Shown piece after piece: positions 35,101 to 45,232 of a DNA stretch of 64,000 bases. A model generated the notes under the pieces. It had not been told where the DNA came from. It ran no database searches and saw only the letters and a program-made list of their open reading frames with translations. The position numbers were made by a program, and so were the translations under genes. The stretch is from NCBI GenBank assembly GCA_965112735.1, contig OZ218956.1, forward strand, positions 3,534,001 through 3,598,000, given 5' to 3'. The DNA comes from Phaeosaccion multiseriatum (Eukaryota; Ochrophyta, other classes). The first letter of the stretch is position 1. Every line of letters starts with the position of its first letter.

Positions 35101-35892
35101 GCTCTTTATTCGTATGTGTGTGTGTTTGCGTGTGTGTGTGATGATAACAACACCCTGCTTCTGTTTCGAGTGCACCCGTTCCTCATGCCTCGGCATCTCT
35201 CCTCCTCCCTCCATAGCACACCCTCACCCACACCCCTTTACCCATATGCCTCTGTCCGCCCCCTCCCCTCCCTTCCCATCTACTGCCATCCCCTCCCCCA
35301 AGGCTGGAGGCGGTGGAGGCCCGTCTGGAGGCAGCAGGGAAGCTTCTGGACTCACAGCGGGCGGCCCTTGCAAGCGCTGAGCAGAGTATCCTCGCCATGC
35401 AGCAGCTGCTGGATGACCAACGCGCCACCCTGGAGAGGATGGAGGCAGTCCTGGAGCCTATCGTCGCTCAGCCGAGGTATGGGAGGAGGGGAGGGAGGGA
35501 GGAGGAGGGCTAAGCGCTATGATTCTTAAAAAGTCACCTCCAACCCCGACCGACCTAACCCCAACCCCCCCCCCCTCCCCCCCTCCGTCCCTCCCTCCCC
35601 GGGTGATGGCCGCAGCTACCCCGTGACAACAGAGGAGGTACTCTATCTGCAAGCCATAGAGTCACTCGAGGCCCAAGCCACCGAAGCTTTCCTCCTCTCC
35701 TCCTCCACGTCCTCCTCCTCCTCCGGCACGCCCGGAGCGCCCCCCCCTCCTCCTCCTACGGCCAAGGCTCTTCAGGCGCACCTCGACTCGGAGTCTGTCC
35801 GTCAGGGCATTTTGACGGCCGCACAGGCGAGGCTGAAGCGTTGGAACGGACATCTTGGGGTCCTCAGGAAGACCGCAGCCGCTCGGAAATAG
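23195..35892 (+). CDS. Giant secreted fibre-like protein with C-terminal peptidase S74 (endosialidase chaperone) domain, 2596 aa
   Basis: Exons: 23195-23461, 23877-24693, 25243-25516, 25699-27412, 27584-28804, 28907-29401, 29670-29873, 30096-30389, 30562-30714, 30833-30947, 31678-31905, 32279-32482, 32776-33362, 33678-33853, 34058-34280, 34682-35049, 35303-35476, 35616-35892. They sum to 7,791 nt and stay in phase. Residues 1-42 are a signal peptide (FLLKVALVLALTFLWLC). A very long Gly/Ala/Ser-rich stalk has short beta-type units such as SGDVLIQTGSG, GGILLQAGG and SGAILLRAG. Residues about 2000-2190 resemble phage tail-fibre stalk (SKLVLTGQGRVGLGKGD). Residues about 2245-2360 match the S74 intramolecular chaperone: helix MRDVTPAK, core LLELQVLNFNW, then TGLSASNAQQVLPELV and SRLLSLLLLSYQQEV. 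A coiled coil (MQQLLDDQRATLERMEAVLE) and a short tail follow. In phage and MYRF proteins S74 trimerises and may cut itself off. No membrane anchor is evident; cell-surface or secreted location is inferred. Confidence 0.82.
24694..25242 (+). repeat. Intron 2 of the S74 gene: (TGAC)n array
   Basis: Tetranucleotide TGAC/CGAC units fill 24709-25004. One CAGTTGGTGATA motif copy lies at 25126-25138. Confidence 0.9.
30948..31677 (+). repeat. Intron 10 of the S74 gene: (GGA)n followed by a pyrimidine satellite
   Basis: After the donor, 30984-31154 is GGA/GGAGAA trinucleotide sequence. Then 31155-31676 is an almost pure C/T satellite of CACCTCACCTCCCC and CTTTCACCTC variants, running into the acceptor CACCCAG. 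Purine and pyrimidine halves are complementary in composition. Confidence 0.92.
31906..32278 (+). repeat. Intron 11 of the S74 gene: (GGGGT)n and CCCTCA repeats
   Basis: GGGGTGGGGT and GGGTTGGG repeats occupy about 31914-32110, with strong G-quadruplex potential on the sense strand. CACCCTCACCCTCA repeats fill about 32140-32240, before the acceptor. Confidence 0.9.
32483..32775 (+). repeat. Intron 12 of the S74 gene: CCCTCCC tract
   Basis: About 32535-32753 is almost pure CCCT/CCCC pyrimidine sequence leading to the acceptor. I see no matching G tract at this donor. Confidence 0.85.
34281..34681 (+). repeat. Intron 15 of the S74 gene: (CTC)n microsatellite
   Basis: A near-perfect CTC trinucleotide run of about 160 bp (34476-34638) lies 40 bp before the acceptor. 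Short ATCGATGTCGATATAG-type repeats lie at 34346-34390. Confidence 0.9.
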
Positions 35893-35916
35893 GAAATAGT
35901 ACAAAGAGAGGGAGAG

Positions 35917-35954
<38 letters not shown>

Positions 35955-36289
35955 GAATCCGTTCGGAAGGAGAAGTACAAAGAGAGCGGGACATATTGTA
36001 TCACATGTACATATCATACATGGCAGATGGGCGGTGCTGCTCGAGCAAAATACACACAAACATACACACTGTCACCGACCGCCCTGGATTGCTTAAATTA
36101 CATAATTGAGTGTTGTTGATGGCCAACCGCGTGGTCATCCCATCCCCCTCCTCACCTCCCCACCGCTCCCCACCCATCTGCCTGTCCATCCTAAGAAAAG
36201 CCGCATGCCCGTACGCTTTCGCCTGGCTCTATGCCTGCCTCTCCTATCCCTATCCATCCTCTGGCCCATATACCCATAGCCTGGTCATG
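35893..36289. other. Convergent intergenic region, S74 / IFRD
   Basis: This holds the 3' ends of two facing genes. A (GA)n tract lies at 35909-35952. CCCATA- and ATGCC-type motif fragments lie at 36206-36289. No poly(A) signal is obvious. Confidence 0.6.
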
Positions 36290-36791
36290 CTATGCCTCGT
36301 CCAAGAAGTGGTCTCGCATGTGTTGGCGGCTCGCCCTTCCCCTGTGGTGGAAGCATGGCAGGGGATGGCAGTGGATGGCAGAGAGGCAGTGGATGGCAGT
36401 GGATGGGGGAGTGTTCGTGTCGCAAAGGAGCGCACGCTGAGAGTAAGGTGCGCCACTCTGTGATTCTCAAGCAGGCTATTCTGTAACGCTATTCTGTAAC
36501 GCTTCTCCGCCCGACCTGCTTGGCTCACATGCCTGCCCATACCCCTACCCGTTTGCCCATATGCCTGCCCATACGCCTCACTCACCTGGCCCTCTCGTTG
36601 GTGGCCTGCTTGCTCCCCTCGCTGCTCTTGGAGTGGTAGGTTTTGGGTCCCCCCGTGCCCCCCCACTTGTCCACCTCCAGCACCTCTCGCAGCGTCTCGT
36701 TGTGCTGCAGCTGCGTCTGAGAGTCGGCATATGGGGGCATATGGGCAGGCAGGCAGAGCAAGCAGGCATATGGGCAGGCCGAGGCGGTGAA

Positions 36792-36838
<47 letters not shown>

Positions 36839-39800
36839 GTGAGTGAGCGACTTGGCACTTGCATAAGACGGACTGTGAAAGGAGAGGAAGAGAACATATG
36901 CACGTACACATATATAGTGCCAAGCTCAAGTGGGTGGGCCCATGTCCAAAGGCGCTTGCTTCGCTACTGTATCATCAACTGCTGGTGCTGCATCAGCTGC
37001 TGGTGCTGCATCAACTGCTGCTATTGTATCACCAACTGTGGCTGTTGCTCCTCACCTGAAAGCCCGATTGGAGACACATACGAAGCGAATTGACCTGCTT
37101 CGCCTTTGCCCAGCTGCAGAGAGGAGAGGAGAGGAGAGGAGAGGAGGAGGTACCATCAGACAGGCTGGACAGCAGCAGTCGCTTCGAGTGGTGTGGCAAG
37201 CATGGCTCTTCTCTTCTCTTCTCTTCCCTTCCCTTCTCTTCCTTTCCGTTCCTTTCCTTCCCTTCCCCTCCCCTCCCTCTCCCCACCCTCTGCCATTAAG
37301 GAGGATTGGCCCACCCCAAGCACCAATTAAGGCATACCCTATACCTTTACCTTACCCTACTCTACCCTACCCTACCCTTCCATTCCCTACCGTACCCACC
37401 TGTCCACACAGAGAGTCCCGTTAACGAGGGTCACCTCTGTCTCCTCGGGGGGAGCATCCTCTGCCAAGGCGCTGTACAGCTCTCTGAAGGTGCGTCTCTG
37501 CCGCTTCCTGCTCTCCTTGCTCATGCGCTTGCTTGACTCGTTGCCCATCAGCTGGTCAGGCAGAGAGGTCGGACAGGGGTCAGTGTAAGTGGTGATGCAG
37601 TCAGTGGTGATGTAGCAGGTGGTGATACAAAAAGTGGTCAGGGAGTGGTAGATGAGAGAGACACAAGGGAATAAGAATAGAACACTCACACGTTCTTCCC
37701 CTCCTCCCCCTCCTCCATACGTCAATTAAACTGCCCCTCCCCCTATGATATGTCCTTTCTCTCCTGCTCTCTCCTCTCCTCTCTCTCATGTTCTCTCCTC
37801 CTCCTCCTCCTCCTCCTCCTCCTCCTCCTCCTCCTCCTCCTCCTCCTCTCTCTTCCCCCTGCTTGCCTACCTGCATCGCAAAGGTCACCTCATCCCACAA
37901 CCCCTGAATCTCTTCATCATCCTCGTGGTGCAGCCCTGTCTCTGTCCGGCACTCGTGCAGCAGAGCAATGTTCTCTCCTGCCGCCATGCGCACTCCCAAG
38001 TGAGGACCTGTGGGGGGGTGGTGATTCGCATGCACACGCACACGCACACGCACGCACGCACACACGCACACACGCACACACGCACACACGCACACACGCA
38101 CCCGACAGACAGAGACAGAGACAGAGACAGAGACAGAGACAATGGACGAGTAAGAGTGGGGTGCGCGTGTGTGTGTGGAGAAAGAGCACTCACGTACTGC
38201 CTCACTGCCTCACTGCCTCACTGCCTCACTGCCTCACTGCCTCACTGCCGGCAAGGCAAGGCATGAACGGTGTTAGACAAATTGGCGCAGGAGCGAGAAA
38301 GGGATCTCTCTCTCCCTCCCTCCCTCCCTCCCTCCCTCCCTCCCTCCCTCCCTCTCTCCCTCCCTCCCTCCCCCCCTCCCTCCTTCCCTCCCTCCCTCCC
38401 TCCCTCCCTCCCTCCCTCCCCCCCCCCCCTCCTCCTCCTCCCTCCCTCCCTCCCTCCCTCCCTCTCCGACCACGTACTTCGAAGGGAAGTAGCAAACTCC
38501 CCCAGACAATCCTCCACCCCGTGGAAGGCCACCCACTTGGGCGGTAGAGATGAAGCGAGCAGCCCCCAAGCCTGCAGGGCGGCGGCCGCCAGGTCCGATG
38601 GCACTGGAAGGCCCTCACTCGTGCCTCCAAACACGCTGCGGAGACGGGGCGGGGTAGGAAAGGATTCAGAAGACGGGGTAGTGTGGGTGTGTGAGTGTGT
38701 GGGTGTGTGTGTGTGTATGTGGGTGTGTGTGTGTGGGTGCGTGCGTGTGGGGGGCGGGGGTCAGTGAGGGTTGAAGGGCAACGCAACAGAGGAGAGGGGT
38801 GGGGGGCAGGAGAGGGAGAGGAAAGGAATGTCGGCGAAGGATGAAAGAAGAGAAGAGCATAGAGCACGGAGGGCAAGGAGGTTAATCAACGTACATCCAC
38901 TGCCATCTACACCCAGTCCTATACCATTAATCCATTGCCACCCACTGCCACCCTCCCTCCCTCCCTCTCCCCCTCCCTCCCTCCCTCACTCACTCACTCA
39001 CTCACTCACTCACTCACCCGGAGAGGAAGTCCAGCGCCTCCTTGGTTGATCCCTCGTCCGTGCTGCAGATGAAGATCACAATGGCCAGCGCGTGCACCGC
39101 ACCGACCCGCACATGCGAGTGCTTGCAGCTGCGGATCAGCTGTGTACATACCACAGAGAGCCACGCACGCGCGCACGCACGTACACACACGCACACACAC
39201 GCACAAAGGGACAGGGGGAGGGTCGGATCTGCAACGGTTAGATGCTGAATGAGTGCTTGCCTACTTAGCGGGTGAATGAGTGCTTGCCTACTTAGATGCT
39301 GAATGAGTGCTTGCCTACCTGCCTACTGCCAGCATACTTCCCTCCTCTCCCCTCCCTCCCTTCCCCTCCCCTCCTTGGCCTCCCCTCCCCTTCCCTTCCC
39401 TCCTCTCCCCTCCCCTCCCTTCCCCTCCCCTCCCTGCTCTCCCCTCCCCTTCCCTTCCCTCCCCTCCCTTCCCCTCCCTCCTCGCCCCTCCCTCCCCCCT
39501 TTCCTCCCCTCCCCTCCCCTGCCTCACCCTATAAAGTCTTTTGGTGAAGCTCTCGCTAAGCTCATCCTCATCCGCCCCCAGCAGCACGCACAGCACCGCC
39601 ACCGCCCTCGTCGCCAGCACCCCCTCTGCAGGGCCCGGGCTGCGCAAGATGCTTATCAGAGACGATTCCAGCGTCTCCTGGGGGCCGGGGGGGAGGGGAA
39701 GGGGGGTTGATGAATATAAGTTTGAGTTTGAGTTTCATTTGAGTTTGAGTGCCAAGTCTACGTGTCCACTCCAGCGCGGTGGGAGGGCGTAGGTGGGAGG

Positions 39801-40595
39801 TGTGAGGTGTGAGGTGTGAGGTGTGAGGTGTGAGGTGTGAGGTGTGAGGGGTGAGGTGTGAGGTGTGAGGTGTGAGGTGTGAGGTGCAGTCAGTGGGGCA
39901 TCGACATGTATACATGCAGAGATAAGCTTGGGCACCTACAACGCCGAATGGCCCCCAACCCTCCCCGCACTCCCCCTTTACACGCGCTACTCAGCAGCGT
40001 ACTCAATCTCGACCTTGGGTCAAGACAATGTCCATGTCGATATTCAAAGCCAAGAAACTGAAACTGAAGCTGCACCCATCGTACCTGTGAGGACAGGATG
40101 GGCTGCACGTCGATGGCGTGGAGCATGAGCGAAGTGACCTTGGTCAAGCCCCTCTCACGAGTTGACTCCCTGCAGAGGGCAGAGGAGGGGCGCAGGCAGA
40201 GGGGTTGTCAAGCCACGGGAGGAATGGAGAGAGAGAGAGATAGAAAGAGAGAGAAAGGGATAGAGAAAGGAGAGAAGGGGGGAGAGAGAAGATCCTTCTG
40301 CTGCACCTCCACCTCCACCACCTCCTCCACCGCCACCACCTCACCTCTTCTCCCCCACAAGGTCTACGGCGTCGGCGAAGTCGTTCGAGTCAACGTCCGT
40401 CCCCGCCCCTCTCTCCGCTGCGCCGTCGTCTTCATCCTCCTCCTCGTACTGTGGGTATGCGTGCGTGCGTGGGTGCGTGCGTGGGTTTGCGTGTGTGTGC
40501 GTGCGTTTGCGTGTGTATTTATGCGGCAAGATGTGTGGAAGTCGCGGACGTTGTGGAGCGGTAGCGCATGCGATGGTGAGGGAGGCAGACCGACA

Positions 40596-40642
<47 letters not shown>

Positions 40643-40644
40643 TG

Positions 40645-40731
<87 letters not shown>

Positions 40732-41523
40732 TACCAGTGTGAGTGCTAGTGCTTGGGGGGAGAGGCGCGGAAGGAAAGCGACTATTAATCCCCCCCCCCC
40801 TCCATGCCAACCCCACTCACAGTCACTCACCATGCCTCCCATCCCGCTTCCCCAAGTGGACACTGCTCCGCCCAGCCTGGCCAGAGCTCGGTCACTGTCA
40901 GTCGTCTCCAGACTGATTACCGAGCTGGCGTCTTCGCGGTCGCTGGCTGCTCCTGCTATCGGGCAGGGCAGGATGCAGAGCACCAAGGAGCACCAAAGGG
41001 AAAGAAGGGGGGTTGTGAGGGTTGGAGCAGCTTCTACTCGAACTTCAATGACACGTACGTAGCAAAACCTCAGCAGAGTTCAGGTAAATGGGGGGGAAGG
41101 GTTGGTTGATGAATGGTCGGCTATGCATCCTCCCACAAGTGTTGGACCTCCCTGTAATCACGCAAGCGCCCACTACATGCGAGTAATTACCTATAGAAGA
41201 AGCACCGGCTCCTGCACCAGCTTCCTTTTCTCTCTTCCCTCCCCTCTGTGCCCCCCCCGTTGCCCCTCCTCGCTCTGCGACGGACGCAGCAGTACAGGGG
41301 AAGAGAAGGGGGTGTACGAGGGACGAGGATTACGAACGGGGCTATGCGAGGGTCGAGCAAGAGGGTAGAAGAGAGGGAGAAAACGCACCCAAACGAAAGA
41401 AGACACGACAACATAGTTGCACCGACCGCGGTGACACTCGACGGCGGTGCACTCGCAATTTCCCACCATTGTAGCAAACAGAAGCAGCATTAGCAACAGC
41501 CGAGACTCACTTGTACGCGCCAT
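36290..41523 (-). CDS. IFRD: IFRD1/IFRD2 family protein (interferon-related developmental regulator), 428 aa
   Basis: Exons on the complement: 41511-41523, 40831-40955, 40345-40448, 40085-40169, 39528-39677, 39018-39139, 38478-38635, 37871-38007, 37400-37551, 37056-37113, 36586-36716, 36290-36341. They sum to 1,287 nt. IFRD landmarks appear in order: an acidic N-terminus with [21 protein letters not shown]-like helices ([37 protein letters not shown]); [15 protein letters not shown]; the basic helix [19 protein letters not shown]; then [19 protein letters not shown] and [13 protein letters not shown]. The end [15 protein letters not shown] matches the family tail. Length is close to animal IFRD1. 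Family members act as transcription co-regulators, and IFRD2 also occupies the mRNA channel of idle ribosomes, so cytosol or nucleus is expected. The 13-nt first coding exon (donor GTGAGT) and the choice of acceptor at 40955 or 40952 are the least certain points. Confidence 0.88.
36717..37055 (-). repeat. IFRD intron 10: CAGTTGGTGATAC array at donor, CCTGCCCATATG at acceptor, (GA)n
   Basis: On the sense strand the donor is followed by four degenerate 18-bp CAGTTGATGCAGCACCAG-type units (36966-37040). A GA/CT microsatellite lies at 36797-36833. CCTGCCCATATGCC copies lie just before the acceptor (36727-36778). Two motif families share one intron with opposite polarity. Confidence 0.85.
37552..37870 (-). 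repeat. IFRD intron 8: (GGA)n donor side, GTATCACCACCTGC units acceptor side
   Basis: In the sense direction the intron starts GTAGGCAAG and passes through (GGA)n (37801-37848 on the plus strand as CTC). It ends with GTATCACCACCTGCT-type units (37580-37640). Confidence 0.8.
38008..38477 (-). repeat. IFRD intron 7: (GGGA)n, 8-bp repeat and (GT)n
   Basis: Read on the plus strand: CACACG repeats (38035-38100), GACAGA (38105-38140), an 8-bp ACTGCCTC unit repeated about seven times (38193-38249), and CCCTCCCT (38303-38464). In the sense direction the CCCT tract is GGGA next to the donor. Confidence 0.88.
38636..39017 (-). repeat. IFRD intron 6: GTGA repeats and a GGCAGTGGATG copy near the donor, CACACC repeats near the acceptor
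   Basis: The sense strand begins GTGAGTGAGTGAG, then GGGAGGG, then GGTGGCAGTGGGTGG and GATGGCAGTGGATG (plus-strand 38885-38950). CACCCACACACAC repeats lie on the acceptor side (38688-38745). Confidence 0.85.
39678..40084 (-). repeat. IFRD intron 4 with a 7-bp GGTGTGA minisatellite
   Basis: About twelve copies of a 7-bp unit (GGTGTGA, plus strand) lie at 39797-39883. In the sense direction they read TCACACC, on the acceptor side of the intron. Confidence 0.85.
40596..40731 (-). repeat. (GACA)n array in IFRD intron 2
   Basis: This is a nearly pure 136-bp GACA tract on the plus strand, so the transcript carries TGTC/GTCT. That is the same sense-strand repeat as the GTCT array in the plus-strand Sfi1-like gene at 13815-14074. 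Confidence 0.95.
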
Positions 41524-42331
41524 GGTGCAGCGCAGCAGACAAAAATCTCGATAGAGCGGGCGTTGACACCAATGAAGCCTGTGTCGAGCTCTTCTTTTCG
41601 GGAAAACTGGCCCACCTCTGGACGGTTTCTCGCCGTGCTAACAAGTCTTGGAAGTCTGTCCGAGTATCCTTCCAACTCCCCCCGCACAGCCCCCTCCTGT
41701 CTTCAATTGTTGTTTCAATTAATTATTTTGTAAACTTGCCCGTGTGGTGGGGGGGGGGCGGCTGAAACTCATATTCCTCTTTTGTTTTTTCTTCCCCCCC
41801 TTTACTTTTTGGTATCTCACTCACAAAGTCACAGACCTCCTCCCCTCCGGTTCCCCTCCGGTGAGGCTCTTCTTTGTAACAAGACTATATATAAACGGGA
41901 GAGTGATAAAGCTATAAAGAGCGACTTCGGGGCTCTTCCTCTCTAAACCAAGAGGAGCTGGACAAGCTGCGCCTTCCAAGTGAGGGGGGAGGGAGGGAGG
42001 GACAGAGAGCCGTTCTCTCTCCGGTCCCCTGCCCCACTGCCGCCGTTTGGACACATGGCCCCAACCCCGCTCTTTGCCCCTCCCATCTTAAACCGCCCAG
42101 TCGCCTTTCCTCTACCTCTCCCCCTCCTCCTCCTCCTCCTCGTACTCCGCTGTCCTCCCTCCCTTCCCACTCCCCCCTCCCCGCCCCCTCGCTTCCCGCC
42201 CATCGAGACTGAAGGCAACAAGCAGGCAAGCCTAGGCTCCCCACTCGCCCAAGTAAACGAATATGCCCATATACCCACGGTATCAATGCGATGGCCCTAC
42301 GTCCTTCGCCGCCCCCCCCCCATTCTTGGAC
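41524..42331 (-). promoter_or_regulatory. Promoter region of IFRD and 3' region of the zinc-finger gene
   Basis: These 808 bp separate two minus-strand genes. A TATATATA core lies at 41886-41893, about 360 bp before the IFRD start codon on its strand, and could be a TATA box. The remainder is C-rich non-coding sequence without a repeat. Confidence 0.4.
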
Positions 42332-42439
42332 TCAGAAGGTGTTGACCGTCTGTGACTCCTTCCTCTCCATGATCACGGGCACGTTGCGTCCGTCTCCTTG
42401 GCACATGAGACATTCGAGCACTCTGGTAACGGGAAGCAG

Positions 42440-42485
<46 letters not shown>

Positions 42486-44763
42486 CGAAAGAGCAGTAGG
42501 TTAGTAAAACACGTCACCCAACGGGAACATGATGTCCTCTCTGCCTCCCCGCCCCGCCCCGCCTCGCTCTCAGGGCTGCCGTCCCGTCCTATCCATCGTC
42601 GATCTTGGGAGGACATAGAGGCATACACGGGCATACGGCCAAGCTTCAAAGTGATCACATACGGCCAAGCTTCAAAGTGATCACACGGGAGCGTGCGGCT
42701 TGTGTCCGGCCGTGACCAGGACGACAGGAGTGACATGAGGAAGAGACGCCCCAAGTAGGCCCCCACCAGGAGGGCCCCCACCAGGAGGACACACACAGAC
42801 AGGCAAACAAGCAAGCGAGCAAGCAAGCAAGCACATGACTCCCTTTCTCCTACCGCTCCCTCCCTCCCTCCCACCCACCCCTTCCTCCCTCTCTCCCTAC
42901 CTACCTTCCTCCCTCCCTCCCTCCTTCCCTCCCTCCTTCCCTCCCTCCCCTCCCCTCCCTCCCACCCCACTCTCCCTCCCTCCCTCCCTCCCTCCCTCCC
43001 GTTCCTGCCTCCCTCACTCACCGCTTCCCTTCGCAGCACTTGCAGGGGATGCTAATGGTGAGCTTACTCTTCTTGTCCTTCATGAGCACCACGCCTGTCG
43101 AGTAGCACACTCCGCAGGGCATCGTTCCGCGGCCCATACAATATGGACAAGACATTCGCTGTGGAGAGGTGGGGAGACCGCACAGGTCAGGACAGGATAG
43201 GGAAGAAGGAAGGAGGGGGGAAGAGGGGCATGGCGGGGATCAATCAATCGAGCGGACAACAGACGAGGGGTTGAGCGCAACAAGTTAGTTGACAAGTGCC
43301 TTCTGGAGTCAGACAACACAAGAGAAGGCCACAGAATGTATGGCAAGGGCCGATGACCTCTCTGCTCTCCTTCCTCCCTCCTATCCCCAACAGGTCCTTG
43401 GTGTCAGGTGGTTGGTTGGCAAGCAAGCCCGAGCCCAAGTCTATACACACCGCGCTGGCTTGAGGCAGGTCAAGCACTGACCCGCTGACCCACCTCGTCC
43501 CCCAGGGCCAACTCACTCACTTCTCCACTCACTCACTGAACCAGTCAACCACTCAACTCCCTCACTCCCTCACTCACCCACTCACTCCCTCTCTCTCTCT
43601 CTCTCTTGCCCGCTCGCTCACTCACTCACTCACTCACTCACTCACTCAACTCCCTCACTGAACCACTCAACTCACCCACTTAACTCATTCACTCACTCAT
43701 TCGCTCACTCAATCATTCACTCACTCACTCATTGGCTGACTGAATGACCGACTGACTCAACTCCCTCCCTCACTCCCTCATCCGCTGACTCTCTCACTCA
43801 CTCATCCACTGACTCTCTCACTCACCTGTGCTATCTTCTGCTTCCTGACCTCGTACGCCACAAGCGTGCCAAGCACTCCGACGGCGCCTCCCGCAAAGGC
43901 GCAGAACAATTCGGTAAAGAAGTCAACGTTCGAGCTCAACCCCGCCACTACCTCAGGCTCCATATTCAGTGCCGTTGGGGCTCTACTCCTGCTGCTGCCA
44001 CTCGGACTCCTGCTGCTGCCACTACCGCTCCTGCTTAAACTGTCTATGCTGCCGCTGCTGCTTCTGCAACCGGTAGCCGCTATTACCCCCCCCAGTCCCT
44101 GCTGCTGCCTCGCACCCCATAGTGCTGTCCCTCCTCTCCCTCCTCCTCCTCCTACTACTCGTCCTACTCCTTCTTCAGAGACCCGAAGTGTCATCCCGTC
44201 GTCAGTCAGGTGAGCCGGGAGCAAGGCAGGCACCCGTTGCCGCCTGCGGTGTTGGGAGGAAGTTGGCAACGGGTAAGTAAGCGAGCACTTGATGGGAAAG
44301 CCCGCGTATTCATGTACGTCAAGAGCAAAGAGAGTTTGATTGCTCTGCCTTCCGAGGAAGCAAGCACTTCCCACACTGTTGGTTACATCCAACTGGCCCC
44401 CATCAAAGGACACACACGTTGCATAGTAGCTTCCTCTCCCTCTATCCAGCTCCAGCATCTGCACAGCCTCTCCCCAACTCCAACCAAACAGCAGCCAACG
44501 GGCTGCGTCCAAGGGTCTTCTAAGGCAGGCCACGCACACGGCACCTTACATTCTTACCGTTTGTTTGTCTTACTCCTCCCGCTCTTCCCGTTCGAGTGCT
44601 GTTGCTGCTGCTGCTGCTGCTCGTGGCCCGCCCAGCACATAGAGGAGAGAGTGGCAGCGAATGGAGGGGAAACGAATGCCTGCACAAATGACCCTACGCT
44701 CAAGCTCGAGACATGAATCAAGAACACCACTATTGCCAACGCGACAGCCGAAGAGCGGCCCAT
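42332..44763 (-). CDS. Plastid-targeted membrane protein with DnaJ-type zinc finger (283 aa)
   Basis: Exons on the complement: 44558-44763, 43826-44243, 43022-43158, 42332-42422; total 852 nt. The start at 44763 opens a signal peptide (SSAVALAIVVFLIHVSSL). It is followed by VGSFVQAFVSPPF, with Phe at the likely cleavage site as in ASAFAP-type bipartite plastid signals. An in-frame ATG at 44970 would bury this signal. Ser/Gly-rich sequence follows, then one membrane helix (residues about 178-200, AFAGGAVGVLGTLVAYEV). Four CxxC pairs are at residues 212/215, 223/226, 247/250 and 258/261 in CxxCxGxG-like spacing (CPYCMGRG, CLMCQGDG). This layout resembles the plastid ORANGE, PSA2, BSD2 and HCF222 group, which help fold or stabilise photosynthetic proteins and lack a J domain. 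I cannot decide which member it is. Confidence 0.82.
42423..43021 (-). repeat. Intron 3 of the zinc-finger gene: (CA)n and CCCT tracts
   Basis: A (CA)n run lies at 42437-42482. CCCTCCCT lies at 42851-43012 on the plus strand, which is GGGA at the donor side in the sense direction. Confidence 0.85.
43159..43825 (-). repeat. Intron 2 of the zinc-finger gene: CACT repeats
   Basis: Degenerate CACT/CACTCCCT units fill about 43510-43825 on the plus strand, giving GTGAGTGAG repeats directly after the donor in the sense direction. Confidence 0.85.
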
Positions 44764-45232
44764 CCTTGTTGATTCCAACCAAGACGCACGGCCCTGTGCT
44801 GGAGTAGCAGCAGGATCCCTTTCTTCTTGCCGCCCTTCGTTGCAAACCGGCTGCTCCGCCTCAAAATTAAAGCACGCGTAATCTTCAAAACACTCTTCTA
44901 TTGCTGCTACTGCTCCCCGTAGTGCAGCTTTGGCTTCTGATTCATGCCCACACGTACCTAGACGTACCAATCAAAAACTTACGTAACGAAAAGTAAGGAG
45001 CTCCTCGGATCGATGGATTATCGATTGCTCAATTCTCCATCCCCTCCACCTCTTTCTCTCTGCCTGAACACAGCAAGAAGGGCGGGAATGGTTCAGTAGG
45101 AGAGGTGTGAGGAGTCGACGAGTGCAGCAACCCTGATTTTACGTCTTCCCCGGTCAGAGAGTCCTCTTGGTGTGAGTCGGCTTGGGCCGAAGCCAGGCAA
45201 AAAGCGCGGGGGCGGTCTAGGGGCAGAGCATC
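44764..45232. promoter_or_regulatory. Divergent promoter region, zinc-finger gene / Rab11 gene
   Basis: These 469 bp lie between two divergent starts. They contain the palindrome TTACGTAA at 44979-44986, a site type bound by bZIP factors. No TATA box is obvious. Confidence 0.5.

Noticed and set aside
41191-41523. Short minus-strand ORF with a signal peptide ([19 protein letters not shown])
   Set aside because: A GTGAGT donor after the 13th nucleotide gives the phase needed to join the IFRD second exon. Reading through gives a protein with no family match. It remains a minor alternative start region.
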